A stretch of DNA of 64,000 nucleotides from Orobanche coerulescens (GCA_033398695.1 CM065814.1:16116358-16180357), one strand, 5' to 3'; shown: positions 22,160 through 33,739, numbered from the stretch's first letter. Numbers and translations: made by a program. The notes: generated by a model not told the origin, from the letters alone.

Positions 22160-23268
22160 TTGGCCTCGTTCTTTTTGTTTCTTCCGTACTTTGACAATTT
22201 CTTGGGTTTTTGCTGTTTCTGAATATTGTTCCTGTTTCACTCGTCGAGTGGGGAACTTGGTTTGATTTGCTATTTGCAACCGTAGTTTTTCTGGACGTTT
22301 AGAATGGCTAGTTTACTCTTTTATGCAATTCAATGTTGTAGTATGTCTAATCTGCCTTCAATTTTGTTGTTCGTAGCAATGTGTGATTATTTCTAGCCTT
22401 GCGTATAGCAGCTTGTGTCTTGAAACGTAATAAATCACAGAGTATGATTGCAATGTATGATTCATTACTCGCGGTAATAGTACGTAGTTGATAAGTCATT
22501 GTGACTTGAATTCATCATGTAACTTGCAGGCATGTTAAGTTACGTAGTTGCAACATGTAGTTGTCGTTTATGTCATGTACTTGTAGTATGTCATTTGCAG
22601 TTGTAACTTGTCATTGTCGTAATTTGTAACTTCGAAGCGTGTCACAATATGTAATCGTGATTTGTAAATGTCACGTGTAATATGTAGTTGTCATTTGCAT
22701 TTCGTTCTTGTCATAGTTTGTAAATGTCATATGTAATGTGATTGTGTCACTTTGTAAATACGTCACACTTGTATATATATATATATATATATATATATGA
22801 TTTTGTAAGTGCATGCACTACGTTAAGTCGTTAAAAGGCCTTCCCCTCTCGAAACGAGCTTACTTATCGGCGTATTTATAATGTAATAATGGGGTTTGTT
22901 GCTGTTAAGCGTTCGTCTCCATTATTTGAATATGTCATTGTATTTGTATTGTAATAACATGGGATTGTTGTCGTTAGGCATTCGACCCTGTTATTTTGAA
23001 TGTGTCGTAATTGTCATGACAATTTCGTCGTATGTCTTTGTGTGGGGTGTTGCCCCTTGTCGTCGTGTTCAATGTACATGCTGTGATGCAAATGACTTAA
23101 CTAAATGCAACATGTAATTAACGCACGATATTGTCGAGATGATCAAGTATATGGTACCATCAAGGTATAGGAAACAAAATTTATTCATGTGTCCAAACAC
23201 ATATTGATATTATTCATCTAAGAACATATAATAACACATAGTTGTCATGGAACGGATCATGTATTATT
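22160..23268. other. Non-coding stretch with simple repeats
   Basis: No gene seen. 22500-22760 contains a degenerate tandem of TTGTAACTTGTCAT-like words. 22768-22798 is a (TA)n microsatellite. 22880-23010 holds an imperfect duplication of about 85 bp around GTAATAA(C)ATGGG and GTTAGGCATTCG. Confidence 0.6.
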
Positions 23269-23477
23269 AGGGCTGTTATTGGGCCGGATAAATCCGAACC
23301 CACCCGATAATCGGACCAAAAAACCCGATACCGGGACTCACCCAGAAGTTAACGGGATGGATACGGAAAATGAAATTGAAACCGAAACCGATAAGAAATT
23401 GGACCGCTAACCCGAAAAAATACTCGGTAATTTTTCTTTTTAATTATGCATACCACCAAACAGCCTCTTAGGCTCAT

Positions 23478-23529
<52 letters not shown>

Positions 23530-24193
23530 GAGATAGGTTTGGAAACCCTAATCTCTTCATGTACTTCCATCCGCCTCCTTGCTCTTTCTCTCTCAAGTCT
23601 CACCAAACAAAAAACTCCCTGCTCTCATTCTCATCTCACCGAAAAAAACTCCCTTCCTCTCATTCTCATCTCACCGGAAAAAAAAAAACTCCCGGCCTCT
23701 CATTCTCATCTACCTCTCGTCCGAAGTCTTGCTCTTAGATTTTCATTTTGGTCGAACGAAGAGGGCGCTGGAAGCCTGGAAAAGTGTGCTGATTTCTTAC
23801 GTTTGTTTCTCACCTAATTATTAGCACTTTCGAGTTCTTGCTTAAATTTCTAGATTTTACTTGTACGCGAGAAATCATTTGAGTTTTTTAATAAATTTAA
23901 AGAATGAATGAGAAAAAAAAATTAGGTCTTGTTTTATTTTTATTGCAAATTGCAGAATTTTCAAGTTCTATTCTCTACAGATTTCGGGTTTCGGGTTTGG
24001 GTATCCAATCCGGTTCCAAACTGGATTTTCTTATCGGGCTGGATCGGATACCCGCCCGGTAACTACCGGTTCGGTCTCGGGTTTGAAATTTGGATCGATA
24101 GATTTATCGATTCGGTTCGGGTTTATCCGATAAGCTTATCGGGTCGGGATCGGGTAAGTCAAAATTCGGACCGGACCGACCCGATAACAGCCT
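23269..24193. mobile_element. TIR DNA element, non-autonomous
   Basis: Terminal inverted repeats: left AGGGCTGTTATTGGGCCGG (23269) and right, read inward, AGGCTGTTATCGGGTCGG (24193). Both continue into subterminal CCGATAA/TTATCGG-rich sequence. Flanks ATGTATTATT (23259-23268) and ACGTATTATT (24194-24203) form a 10-bp duplication with one mismatch, which suits Mutator-like elements (9-11 bp); an 8-bp hAT duplication is the alternative. No transposase is encoded. The interior (23529-23830) looks like a gene leader with repeated TCATTCTCATCTCACC and may be captured host sequence. Confidence 0.7.
23479..23525. repeat. (TA)n microsatellite inside the TIR element
   Basis: About 23 uninterrupted TA dinucleotides. 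Open frames reading YIYIYI here are artefacts. Confidence 0.95.
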
Positions 24194-24285
24194 ACGTATT
24201 ATTGGCAAAGGCAAACCCACACCGTACTTGTCAAATCAGAATAAGAAAGCAACTAGTTCTCATAGTGAACATACCCTCACGAGAT

Positions 24286-24657
24286 TTATTGAAAACAAAT
24301 GTCTAAAGAAGTTACATGTGATAACCCTTCAGATGAGTTGCATTTCAACTTCTTGGAATTTGTTGTCCGTCCATTGTCATAAGACGATAGGCACCCTGTC
24401 CAGATATGTCGTCGATAATGTATGGTCCTTCCCATGTATGTGCAATCTTTCCAGCACTCGTGTCGATTGTGTTTGGGAAGACCTTTCGTAGGACAAGGCC
24501 ACCTTTCGTAGCTTTTTGACATTTGTTGTTGGTATAAAGCCATTCGTATCTTTGCCATGTCACGAATCTCATCGATATCGGTTCGGCCTGGAGCTCCGCC
24601 GGGCCGAAATTTAATGCAGTTTTCAAATCTTGTTTGTTCTTTAAAACTCATATACAA
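24286..24657 (-). pseudogene. Gypsy (Tat-like) pol C-terminus remnant
   Basis: Read on the minus strand, 24626-24345 encodes GGLVLRKVFPNT, then AGKIAHTWEGPYII and GAYRLMTMDGQ, the end of the integrase region typical of Tat/Ogre-group gypsy polyproteins. A TGA interrupts it right after IPRS, where Trp is usual, and NATHLK follows in frame. Nothing else of the element is recognisable around it. Unrelated to the other gypsy families here. Confidence 0.75.
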
Positions 24658-24660
24658 TTA

Positions 24661-24835
24661 CAGTTAAACATCGATAAATGAATGTTCGATAAACGAATAA
24701 CCTCGCCAAATGAATAATTTTCTCCTGTCCCAACTCTTTATAATATTTTCAAATTTTCATTCGATAAATGAATAATTTCGCTAAATGAATATTTTTCACT
24801 GGTCCCGATCATATTCATTTATCGAGGTTTTACTG
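24661..24835. mobile_element. Pogo/Emigrant-like MITE
   Basis: A 175-bp element with terminal inverted repeats CAGTTAAACATCGATAAATG (left) and, read inward, CAGTAAAACCTCGATAAATG (right), flanked by TA on both sides (24659-24660, 24836-24837). The CAGTAAAACCTC(T/G)ATAAA end and TA duplication are those of Arabidopsis Emigrant and its pogo-like relative Lemi1. A second, subterminal copy of the GATAAATGAATAA word occurs on each side. No coding capacity. Confidence 0.85.
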
Positions 24836-24837
24836 TA

Positions 24838-25210
24838 TACTGTATGAAGTGTAAAAATCATTATTTAATAAAAAAAATAATGCACTTCACATTTATCAAT
24901 GTATTTATTTACACTATTTATTGTATCATTTTCGATTTCTGCACTAGATAATATTGCAAGAAGTATCATAATAACATTTAAAAAGAAACAAGCAAGTTTG
25001 ACAAAAGAAAAAAACGGGTTGGAATTTTTAACTTCAAATGACTAAAAATAATCATTATATTATATAAAGGAAAACGATTCATACTTTCAAAAAATACTAC
25101 GTGGCATCCTCTTAATTCCTCATTCCTATTTATCTTTTTTCTCAAATTTTTGGATTTTTAAATCATATTAATTGTTGTAATATATCTATTAAGATATAGA
25201 TATACATTAT
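24838..25210. other. AT-rich stretch, nothing identified
   Basis: Contains an inverted pair GAAGTG...CACTTC around 24845-24890 that could be another small MITE. No gene. Confidence 0.4.
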
Positions 25211-25214
25211 ATGA

Positions 25215-25405
25215 GTGTTGGGCAAGTTACTAAACTCTAAAACTCTAGCTTTGTACCACTATAAATAGAGGTCTTTAGTCCTCATATTGAATACACTTGA
25301 ATACAATTCTACGTATCTTGAGTTTACTTCTCTATGTATTCTCTCTTCTTTCTCCTTATTCTATTTAGTATATAACACGTCATCATCACGATGCTCTAAC
25401 AGTAG
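25215..25405 (+). repeat. Copia-type LTR (decayed)
   Basis: Begins near TGTTGGGCAAG (25217), has TATAAATAGAGG (25260-25271) and a C/T-rich R region. It ends by ATATAACACGTCATCATCAC (25371-25390), a word that usually follows short LTRs of plant copia elements. The downstream copia pol remnant supports the call. No second LTR was found. Confidence 0.45.
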
Positions 25406-27300
25406 ATTTTTTTTTCATCTAATTTTCAAAATTCGCAAAAAAAATCCGCAAGCAGATTTTCTGCACTTTGAGGCCGCGCGAAAATTGCGTTTCCCGCATC
25501 GTTAATCGTCGGATCAGCTTGAATTTAACAACAACTTCCAAACATAAAAATCTATATATTCAACGGTGCACATCCGATTTTGTGTAATATTTCTTACTGA
25601 ATTTGTTGCCGGACAGAAGCAGATTTTTACGAGGAAATTTGAAGATCCGACCTCATCCAACACCGAGTTGCTGCACTGCCGTGCCCGAGTCCTTTTCGGC
25701 CAATTATCGAGCCCAGTAGCCTCTTTTCCGGGCGTTTCTCAACTCTCCATCTTTTTCTAATAATGATTCATTTATCCATTGATTTGTACACTTATCCATC
25801 TAACCATGTTTATGTTTTACCTGCATATAGAAAAATATGTTGCCCATGATAATGTGCATGCTATGGAGAGAAGCCATATTTAATATCCGTTCAAGGATCA
25901 AATATATGGAATTATTTATGGAGTAAGTAAGCATATCAAAGCATTTAATATTGTATATATTGAAATCGATTCATAGCATAATTTAATTTGTGAATATGCT
26001 TTGATTTTGTGAATTATGAGAAATATATTTATTGCAAGATGTATTTCATATATCATTTTGTACTGATGTAATAATCGTACTTGTTACGATTTATGATATA
26101 ATATTTATGATTATATATCGTTGCTCCCGAAGTAGCACGACTGATATATGGTTACGATTTATGATAATCATAAAGATTACTTATCGTTGCTCCCGAAGTA
26201 GCACGATTGATATTCCTTAGGAATATAACATGCTCTTAAGAGAAAATTAAGTCTATGGAAAATATATTGATATTTATCCATGATCTTTTGTGCAAAATGG
26301 CGTACATAATATATAAAAGTGAAAATTGAGTTCACTATGTGATAGTTCTCACGAATACTATATTATTATCATCTTGATATGATAAAGGTAGTTTCAAGTT
26401 GAAACTCTCAAATAATCTTAAGAATTATTTCAAATAGTTGCTCCGAATGAGCAATTGATATTCTTGATGAATATTAATATTAAAGATTATTGTTTATCGT
26501 TGCTCACGAGTAGCACACTTAATGTTTATGAAGCATATATTAAATATTCTTTATAAATTTGAAAATATTTTTGCTCCTGATGTAGCACAATTTGATATTC
26601 TTGATGGATATTACATGCTCTAGAAAGAGCGATTCATATTTTGAATAATATATGAAACAATGTCGAAAGTTATCGACTATTCACGCAGATGAACTTAAAG
26701 TTCAAGATATATTACTGCTAAACGAGTGATTATATTTCATATATCTGTTGTATATGCACCACAAGAGAATTAGAGTTCTTTGTGAATTAAATGAATTAAG
26801 TGATGATCCTTTACGCTGAAGCGACGGGGACTTGTTGGTGATAAAGATCCAAATCCACAGAATACAAAATAAATGGATCACATCACTCTGAGAATCGTCC
26901 TAGAGACGAGAATCCCAATACACTTGTATATGCACAAATAATTATAATATTGAGATTACGGAACCATCAAATTACTGCTTGATTGAAATTGTCATAAATT
27001 CTGCAAACACAAAAGAATATTACCAAAGAAAATATCATGAATGTCGATAATATTTTCGAGAATTGCTCGATTAGTATTATCAATTATCTGGATCCAGAAC
27101 CAGTGCTAGAAGCACTAGGTAAATCGAAAAAGCAATTTAGGTAGAGCTTCTTGTATTGCTCTGTAATACACATGTCAAAGGTGTTGTCCCTATTGGATGC
27201 ACGATGAATGTTTGTATAAAGAGAAATGAAATGGTGAGATACAATGTGAGATTAATAGCTCAAAGGTTTATGATAAAACTTAAGTTAATATATTCTTCTC
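25406..27300 (+). pseudogene. Decayed Ty1/copia internal region
   Basis: Mostly non-coding by now. Around 27055-27260 short frames still resemble copia pol: YLDPEPVLEALG, then VKGVVPIGC and RNEMVRYNVRLIAQRF, the fingers region of reverse transcriptase (family form KARLVAQGF). Five spaced copies of a GTTGCTCC(C)GAAGTAGCACGA-like word lie at about 26112, 26184, 26438, 26493 and 26569. No full domain is intact. Confidence 0.6.
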
Positions 27301-27321
27301 TTATGGCATTAGTATGTTGAG

Positions 27322-27826
27322 AACATGAAGCCTGATCAGAAAGAAATTTATTTCATTGCTGCGGACAGCGTAACTAGTGTGAGGAATACACCCTTCTTGG
27401 AGAAACTTACCTAAAAGGATATTGAGGTATTCTTAATCTGCTACTCTGTAAGTCTTGTTTTCACCTATTGTCTCCTTAAGTCCCACTGTGTCTATGAAAA
27501 TCTACTGTTTGCCTTTACCCTTTGGCAATACATATTTTTTCACTTGCATGTACTTTCTTGATGTTCAGTTGCAAATGTTTCCTCAATGATTCTTGATTAT
27601 GTGATTAGTTTGTTTTAGGATTTCTGATGTATTAAGACTGAATTGTTGTAGGTGACAAGGATGAAGACAGATAAAGAGATGAAGTAAGAGTTTGGCGATA
27701 CTTGTGTTTGGATTAAGAAACACTTGGATGGAAAAGTTGCTAATGTTCAAGTCTGGAACCGTCTCAAAACATCACCTTTTGTTCTAGCAGCTGGCAAGTT
27801 TGGCTGGTCTGCAAATAGGGAAGGGT
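27322..27826 (+). pseudogene. HSP90 pseudogene, middle-domain exons
   Basis: Exon 1 (27322 to about 27436) reads NMKPDQKEIYFIAADSVTS and NTPFLEKLT, then a stop (TAA) in place of Gln, then KDIEV. Exon 2 (about 27656-27826) reads KEMK, a stop (TAA), then EFGDTCVWIKKHLDGKVANV and FVLAAGKFGWSAN. These are the middle/C-terminal parts of the HSP90 ATP-dependent chaperone. Exon 2 resembles the organellar types (plastid HSP90-5 or mitochondrial HSP90-6). The N-terminal ATPase domain is absent, a frame shift lies near the start of exon 2, and the exon ends at a GTGAGT donor just before the LTR at 27844. Non-functional. Confidence 0.85.
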
Positions 27827-29112
27827 GAGTGAAGCTCTGCCAGTGTAACACCCCCGAGATATTCGGAGAATATCACAGCGCCGTGAATCCCGACCTGGGA
27901 CCCACTAGGCTTATCTTACTCACAACATATCAAATTTGACAAAATCCACTCGGGAATCAATAAATTCGATGTAAACAAGGAAGTTCAACCACGGACAAAT
28001 AATACCATGAAGAAATACAAGAAGTTGTACAACAATGGAAAAGGACTTTCCTAAAGTACTCGAGTACCATTTATTATTACAAGGATAAAATAGACTGAAG
28101 AGGACAACTATCAAACAAAATGGAACACAACTAGCCACAGTATCACGCCTCGCCATCCTCATCGTATCGTCCCGGTGCTCGCTCGTATGGATCCTTAGGA
28201 CCTGAAACACACAAAAGTAATTTTCCCCAAACGAGAGGAGTTAGGGCAAGTATTACAAGTGAAATGTCAAGTCTTATACATAAAAGCATATGCACCAATT
28301 CAAAGCCATGATAATGATTTTCCGGAAAATACAATTATCCAAACAGATTTAGAAATGATGATATCTCTTGATTAACCGTGGACTCGACAATGCGAGAATC
28401 CCTCCTCGACCCCGTCGGATCATCTCGGAGTGGCTAACCCAAATGTTCACGGAACCGACATAAGCAGAACCCTCCTCGACCCCGTCGAGTCCTCTCGGAC
28501 TGAACGAAAGCAACTCTCACAATCACATGCATTACTTTTCACATTTAAAAACATAACTTTCACAAGAATCACTTGCCTGGAATCGAGAGAAAAGGGTACG
28601 AACGACAAGGTACCAAGATTGAAGGATTCGACAACTCCGAACCTAGACAAGTTCGTAATTCAATTATCAAAACCCCATCGGTATGAAAATAAGTTGGAAT
28701 CACTCGAATTTACTACCCCGATACATGTGTTCCGGGAATAATTCTCTTAGATGGTGAATCGCAAGTTAAATATCCCAAATACTCAAGAACTCCGGAAATA
28801 TACCAATAAATCCGTAGCAAAACATGTATCCAAGGTAGATAATTCATAATCGATATACTCTAACATAACAACAAGCTGGATCGAAGAAATCGAATGGAAA
28901 ATCCCCAAATCCCGAAAATCTAGGGTTGTGAGAAGTTTACCTTTATTTGGAGCGGTGGGGAGGATTAAACGTTGATAAATCTGAACAAGTAACTCAAAGA
29001 TGTTTCTAGATAATTGCAGCTCGAAGAACTCCTCACAAATCGCCCGGAATCGCCCGAAATCGTCCAAGGAGGTGAAGGAAGGAAGAAATGACGATTTGGG
29101 AACGGAAGTGTC

Positions 29113-29122
29113 CTATTTATAC
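29113..29122 (-). promoter_or_regulatory. TATA box in the 3' LTR of G
   Basis: On the minus strand AGTATAAATA, about 11 bp downstream of the last palindrome (29134-29145). It lies in the slot where the next palindrome of the 23-bp register would lie. Confidence 0.7.
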
Positions 29123-29133
29123 TAAATAGGAAC

Positions 29134-29560
29134 TAGCGTGCGCTAGTCATGAAAAATAGCGCGCGCTATCGGACTCACCAGGCAGTCCAGTGGCCTCTGG
29201 CAGCTTCGTTAGCGTACGCTAACACCTGCTAATAGCGTGCGCTAGAACCTTCAAATAGCGTGCGCTAATTCTTTCTAATAGCGTGCGCTACCTGGTAGCC
29301 GGTGCCCAGTCCAGAACCTACTGTCCCCAGCTCTGCTCTTTTTAGCGCACGTTACTCGAGTAACGTAGCATGTGCTACCACTAAAATCTAACATACGCTA
29401 CCAGTCACACCTAGCGTACGCTAGGAATTCCCTTTTCCAGTCCAGTAGCTACTGGACTGTCTGCTTCCAATACATTAGTAGCGTGCGCTAATTATAGCAG
29501 ATAGCGTGCGCTACCCTCACTAAATTAGCGTGCGCTACAAGGTGTGCGTAGCGTGCGCTA
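29134..29560 (-). promoter_or_regulatory. TAGCGCACGCTA array, 3' LTR of G
   Basis: Fourteen 12-bp palindromes start at 29134, 29157, 29210, 29233, 29256, 29279, 29343, 29366, 29389, 29412, 29479, 29502, 29526 and 29549. They form groups of 2, 4, 4 and 4 with a 23-bp step (once 24) inside a group. Group spacers carry CAGTCCAGTGGCCTCTGG, CCCAGTCCAGAACCTACTG and CCAGTCCAGTAGCTACTGGA. The 5' LTR carries the matching array at about 54722-55147. Confidence 0.92.
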
Positions 29561-29778
29561 CCTTTTACACGAAGGTAGTATAATCGCGTCAAGGATCCGA
29601 AAACAGCGACGATCCGAACAAGAAAATGGATAAATCTAATTGACAAGAGTTCCAAGATTAATATAAGCTTACTAAACACTTACACGAGTGTCAGAATTAC
29701 AAAGCACAAGAGTAGAAGATTTACAAAAAGTACGGGTATTACATCCTTCCCCTCTAAAATGAAGTTTCGTCCCGAAAC

Positions 29779-32700
29779 TTAAGAAATGAATAACTCTGGG
29801 CATCTAGTGCGCATGCTCTCTTCGGTTTCCCACGTCGCTTCCTCAACTCCGTGTCGTGACCACTGAACTTTAACCAACGGTATGGTTTTGTGCCGGAGTT
29901 GTTTTACTCGATGCTCTAGTACTTTCACTGGTTTCTCTTCAAATGTGACATCCTCTGCGATCTCGATGTCCCCGTAATCAATGATATGACTCGGGTCAGG
30001 GACATACCTCCTCAGTTGGGAAACATGGAACACACTGTGAACATGGCTAAGGGCTGGAGGTAAAGCCAACTGATAGGCCAGTTCCCCAACTCTGTCGAGA
30101 ATCTCAAATGGTCTAATATATCTCGGTCTAAGTTTGCCCCTTTTCCCGAACCTGAAGACTCCTCTAATCGGTGATACTTTGAGTAGGACATGATCTCCCA
30201 CATCAAAGTCCAAGGGCCGACGACGATTGTCAGCGTAGGATTTTTGTCGACTCTGAGCGGTCAACAATCGGTCTCGGATGATGGAAATCTTCTCTTTGGT
30301 TTCCATCAGCATATCGGGTTCCGTCCCGACTAAATCTGAAGCTTCATCCCAACAAAGTGGGGATCTACACCGCCTACCATACAATGCCTCAGAAGGTGCC
30401 ATCTTGATCGATGCGTGCCAGCTATTATTGTAAGTGAACTCGATCAAAGGTAGGTGTATTTCCCAATCGGTACTCCAGTCCAAGGCACACGCCCTCAGCA
30501 TATCTTCCAATGTCTGGATCGTCCGCTCAGTCTGACCGTCAGACTGTGGGTGGAAAGAAGTACTCAACTCGGTGCCTAAGGCTCGATGGACCGCCTTCCA
30601 AAAATGCGACACGAAACGACCATCACGATCGGAAACAATAGACTTTGGCATACCGTGTAATCTCACGATCTCCGATATAAAAATTCGGGACAATCGCTCC
30701 GGTACCCACATGTCCTTAATGCCAAGAAAATGTACCGACTTAGTCAATCGGTCAACAACAACCCAAATCATATTTATCTCCGTCTTAGTCCTCGGCATCC
30801 CGGTGATGAAATCCATGGTAATATCCTCCCACTTCCATTCGGGAATAGGGAGAGGTTTCAACAGCCCGGCCGGCCGTTGATGCTCAATTTTGACTTGTTG
30901 ACATGTCAAACACCTTGACACAAACTCGGTGACATCTCTCTTCATATTATTCCACCAAAAACTCCTTTTAAGATCCTTGTACATCTTACTCGTCCCAGGA
31001 TGGATCGAGTAAGGTGTAGCGTGGGCTTCTCGGAGTATTCTCTGTCTCAGCTCCGAGTTATTCGGAACACAAAGCCTACCTTGAAATTTCAAAATGCCAT
31101 CCTCGTGGATCATAAAACCAGGGGCTTTCCCTTTTTCCACATCCGCCTTCAGTTGGACAAGCATTGGGTCATTCCCCTGTTTTTCCCCGACGTCGTCGAT
31201 CAAGGATGGAATAGTCTCAAGAGTACACATCTGACCCTGAACCCGTTGGATCCATACTTCGACTCCCTGCTCAATTAACTCCCGTCTGATCTTAACTTGA
31301 GGCGTAAGGACCTCAAGCATCTGAAGAGATATCGACTTCCGGCTCAACGCATCAGCTACAACGTTAGCCTTTCCTGGATGGTAAAAGATTTCCAAATCAT
31401 AATCCTTTATCAGCTCTAACCAACATCGTTGTCTCATATTCTGCTCTTTTTGGCTAAAAATATACTTTAGGCTCTTGTGGTCGGTATAAATTCGACATGA
31501 AGAACCGTACAAATAGTGACGCCAAATTTTTAATGCAAACACTACAACAGCTAATTCCAAATCATGGGTAGGATAATTCAGCTCATACGATTTAAGTTGC
31601 CGTGAAGCATAGGCAATCGTCTTATTATGCTGCGAGAGTACGCACCCAAGTCCTTGTCCTGATGCGTCACAATAAACCGAATACCCACCGATTCCCTGGG
31701 GCAGGGCTAAAACTGGCGCGGTAGTCAGACGCCTTTTCTGCTCTTCGAAACTCCGTTGTCTCTCTTCATTCCATTCGAACCTTTCGGACTTCTGGAGTAA
31801 TTGAGTAAGTGGTCGAGCAAGTTTGGAGAACCCCTCGACGAACCTCCGGTAGTATCCGGCCAGACCCAAAAAGCTACGAACTTCCTTCACGTTTCTAGGC
31901 GGAGCCCAATCTAACACTGCCTCAATTTTCTGGGGATCTACCCGAACCCCTTCTGCTGAAATCACATGTCCGAGAAACATGACTTCCTTCAGCCATAATT
32001 CACACTTAGAAAACTTTGCATAGAGGTGCTGAGTCCTCCAACACCAATCGCAAATGCCGAGCGTGTTCCTCTTCATCACGAGAGTAGACCAGAATATCGT
32101 CGATAAAAACGACTACACAATTATCAAGATGCTCAATAAATATTTTATTCATCAATTGCATAAATATCGCCGGTGCGTTGGTTAACCCAAAAGACATAAC
32201 CACAAACTCATAGTGCCCATACCTCGTACGGAAAGCGGTTTTAGGAACGTCGGATTCCTTAATGCGAAGTTGATAGTAACCGGACCTCAAATCAATTTTC
32301 GAGAACACTGCGGCTCCCTGCAATTGATCAAACAAATCATCGATACGCGGCAAAGGGTATTTATTCTTAATGGTCACTTTGTTCAGTTCCCGATAATCAA
32401 TACACAAACATAGTGAACCATCTTTCTTCCTTACGAACAAGACCGGTGCACCCCATGGCGAGGCACTGGGTCTAATATACCCTTTATCCAACAATTATCC
32501 CAGTTGTTTCTTCAACTCTTGCATTTTTGAAGGTGCCATACGATACGGTGCCTTAGAAATCGGGGTTGCTCCCAACTCCAAATCAATTGTAAATTCAACT
32601 TCCCGCCCCGGTGGTAGTCCCGGTAATTCATCTGGGAAGACATCCGGAAAATCACTTACAACAGGAATCGGGGGAAGTTCAACTTTCCCATCCTCGACTT

Positions 32701-32942
32701 TCATGGCATAACACCAATACCCAACACAGCCTTTTCTAATAAGTTTTGTCACCTTCAAGGCACTAATCAAAAATTTCTGACATCCCCTCTTGTACCCCTC
32801 AAAATGATGTTCGGTACCGTTTTTGGCTAACATTGATATGATCTTCGTGCGATAATTCATTACCGCACCGTGTCTATCGAGCCAATCGTCACCGAGGATT
32901 AGATCTTCATCAACAATGTCTACGACTATCAAATTCGAAAAC
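29779..32942 (-). pseudogene. Pol of element G (protease end, RT, RNase H, integrase, chromodomain)
   Basis: Read from 32942 down: end of protease with IVDEDLILGDDWLDRH; reverse transcriptase with [20 protein letters not shown] and catalytic FIDDILVYS (about 32110); RNase H with [13 protein letters not shown] (about 31670) and [11 protein letters not shown]; integrase zinc finger with [10 protein letters not shown] and CLTCQ (about 31010-30900); integrase core residues in [15 protein letters not shown] and SDGQTERT; and a chromodomain-like end, [16 protein letters not shown] (about 29870). A TAA stop lies at about 32492-32494 after KKQLG, and a small deletion shifts the frame near 32040, just after the catalytic DD. 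The start of protease is on the far side of the nest. Confidence 0.92.
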
Positions 32943-33172
32943 TGTAATACCCGGTTGTAATTCAGTCATTATCATTCAGTCATTATCATTCAGTAATTGT
33001 CACTCAGTAAATTTCACTCATTAATGATCATTTGTCACTCATATTCAATCATTGTGTTCACCGTTCAGAGTAATTGTATTGTGTATCAATCGTCATTCAT
33101 CATCAATCTAATTGGAGAATCGTGCCGTGTTTATCATCATTGTCATCTTCATTGTGGGTTGTATGTGAGGAT

Positions 33173-33739
33173 TAGCGCACGCTACGTACTCTCTTTAGCG
33201 CACGCTAATTGAGTAAAGGTAGCGCACGCTACCACTCAGCATTAGCGCACGCTAATGTTGCCCTGGCTGCAGTTCAGAAGGCACTGGACTGCAGGTGAGT
33301 TATAAGTAGCGCACGCTACGAATGGTAAGCAGCGCGCGCTAGTGGTTTGTAGTAGCGCACGCTAATATATGGTGTAGCGTGCGCTAACGTCGGATCAGGT
33401 TGAGTCCAGTGGCTACTGGACTGCATTGGATTAATTCATAGCGCACGCTATGAGTGGTTTTTAGCATACGCAATCGATGTTGCAGCGCACGCTAAATATT
33501 GATTGTAGCGCACGCTACCGCGATCAGATCAGAGGACAGAAGGTTCTAGACTCCAGTACTGGGCATCAGATAATTCGTTAGCGCACGCTAACATTTTGGG
33601 GTTAACGCACGCTAAGTGTATAGCCGTAGCGCACGCTACAAAAAGGTACGTAGCGCGCGCTACCGTTTTCGGAAAGTGGGTACTAGACTACCCAAAACAC
33701 CCGTTAGCGCACGCTAAGAACTGGGAATAGCGTGCGCTA
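33173..33739 (+). promoter_or_regulatory. TAGCGCACGCTA array, 5' LTR of F
   Basis: Eighteen palindromes start at 33173, 33196, 33220, 33243, 33307, 33330, 33353, 33375, 33439, 33462, 33483, 33506, 33579, 33603, 33627, 33651, 33705 and 33728. Clusters are 4+4+4+4+2 with steps of 21-24 bp, mostly 23. Clusters repeat every 126-140 bp. The spacers contain imperfect palindromes such as CCAGTGGCTACTGG. The 3' LTR repeats this at about 49477-50046. Confidence 0.95.

Larger units (their letters stand above)
27844..29743 (-). repeat. 3' LTR of G
   Basis: On the minus strand it runs TGTAATACCCGTAC...GGGGGTGTTACA. It holds the palindrome array (29134-29560), a TATA box at 29113-29122, and a duplicated ACCCCGTCG block (28390-28500). 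It differs from the 5' LTR by many substitutions and small indels, so G is older than F and H. Confidence 0.9.

Noticed and set aside
23446..23817. Frames with YIYIYI runs
   Set aside because: They span a (TA)n microsatellite.
33173..33739. CRISPR-like array of short repeats with similar spacing
   Set aside because: Repeats are only 12 bp, spacers are 11 bp and related to each other, the setting is a plant LTR promoter, and no cas genes exist.
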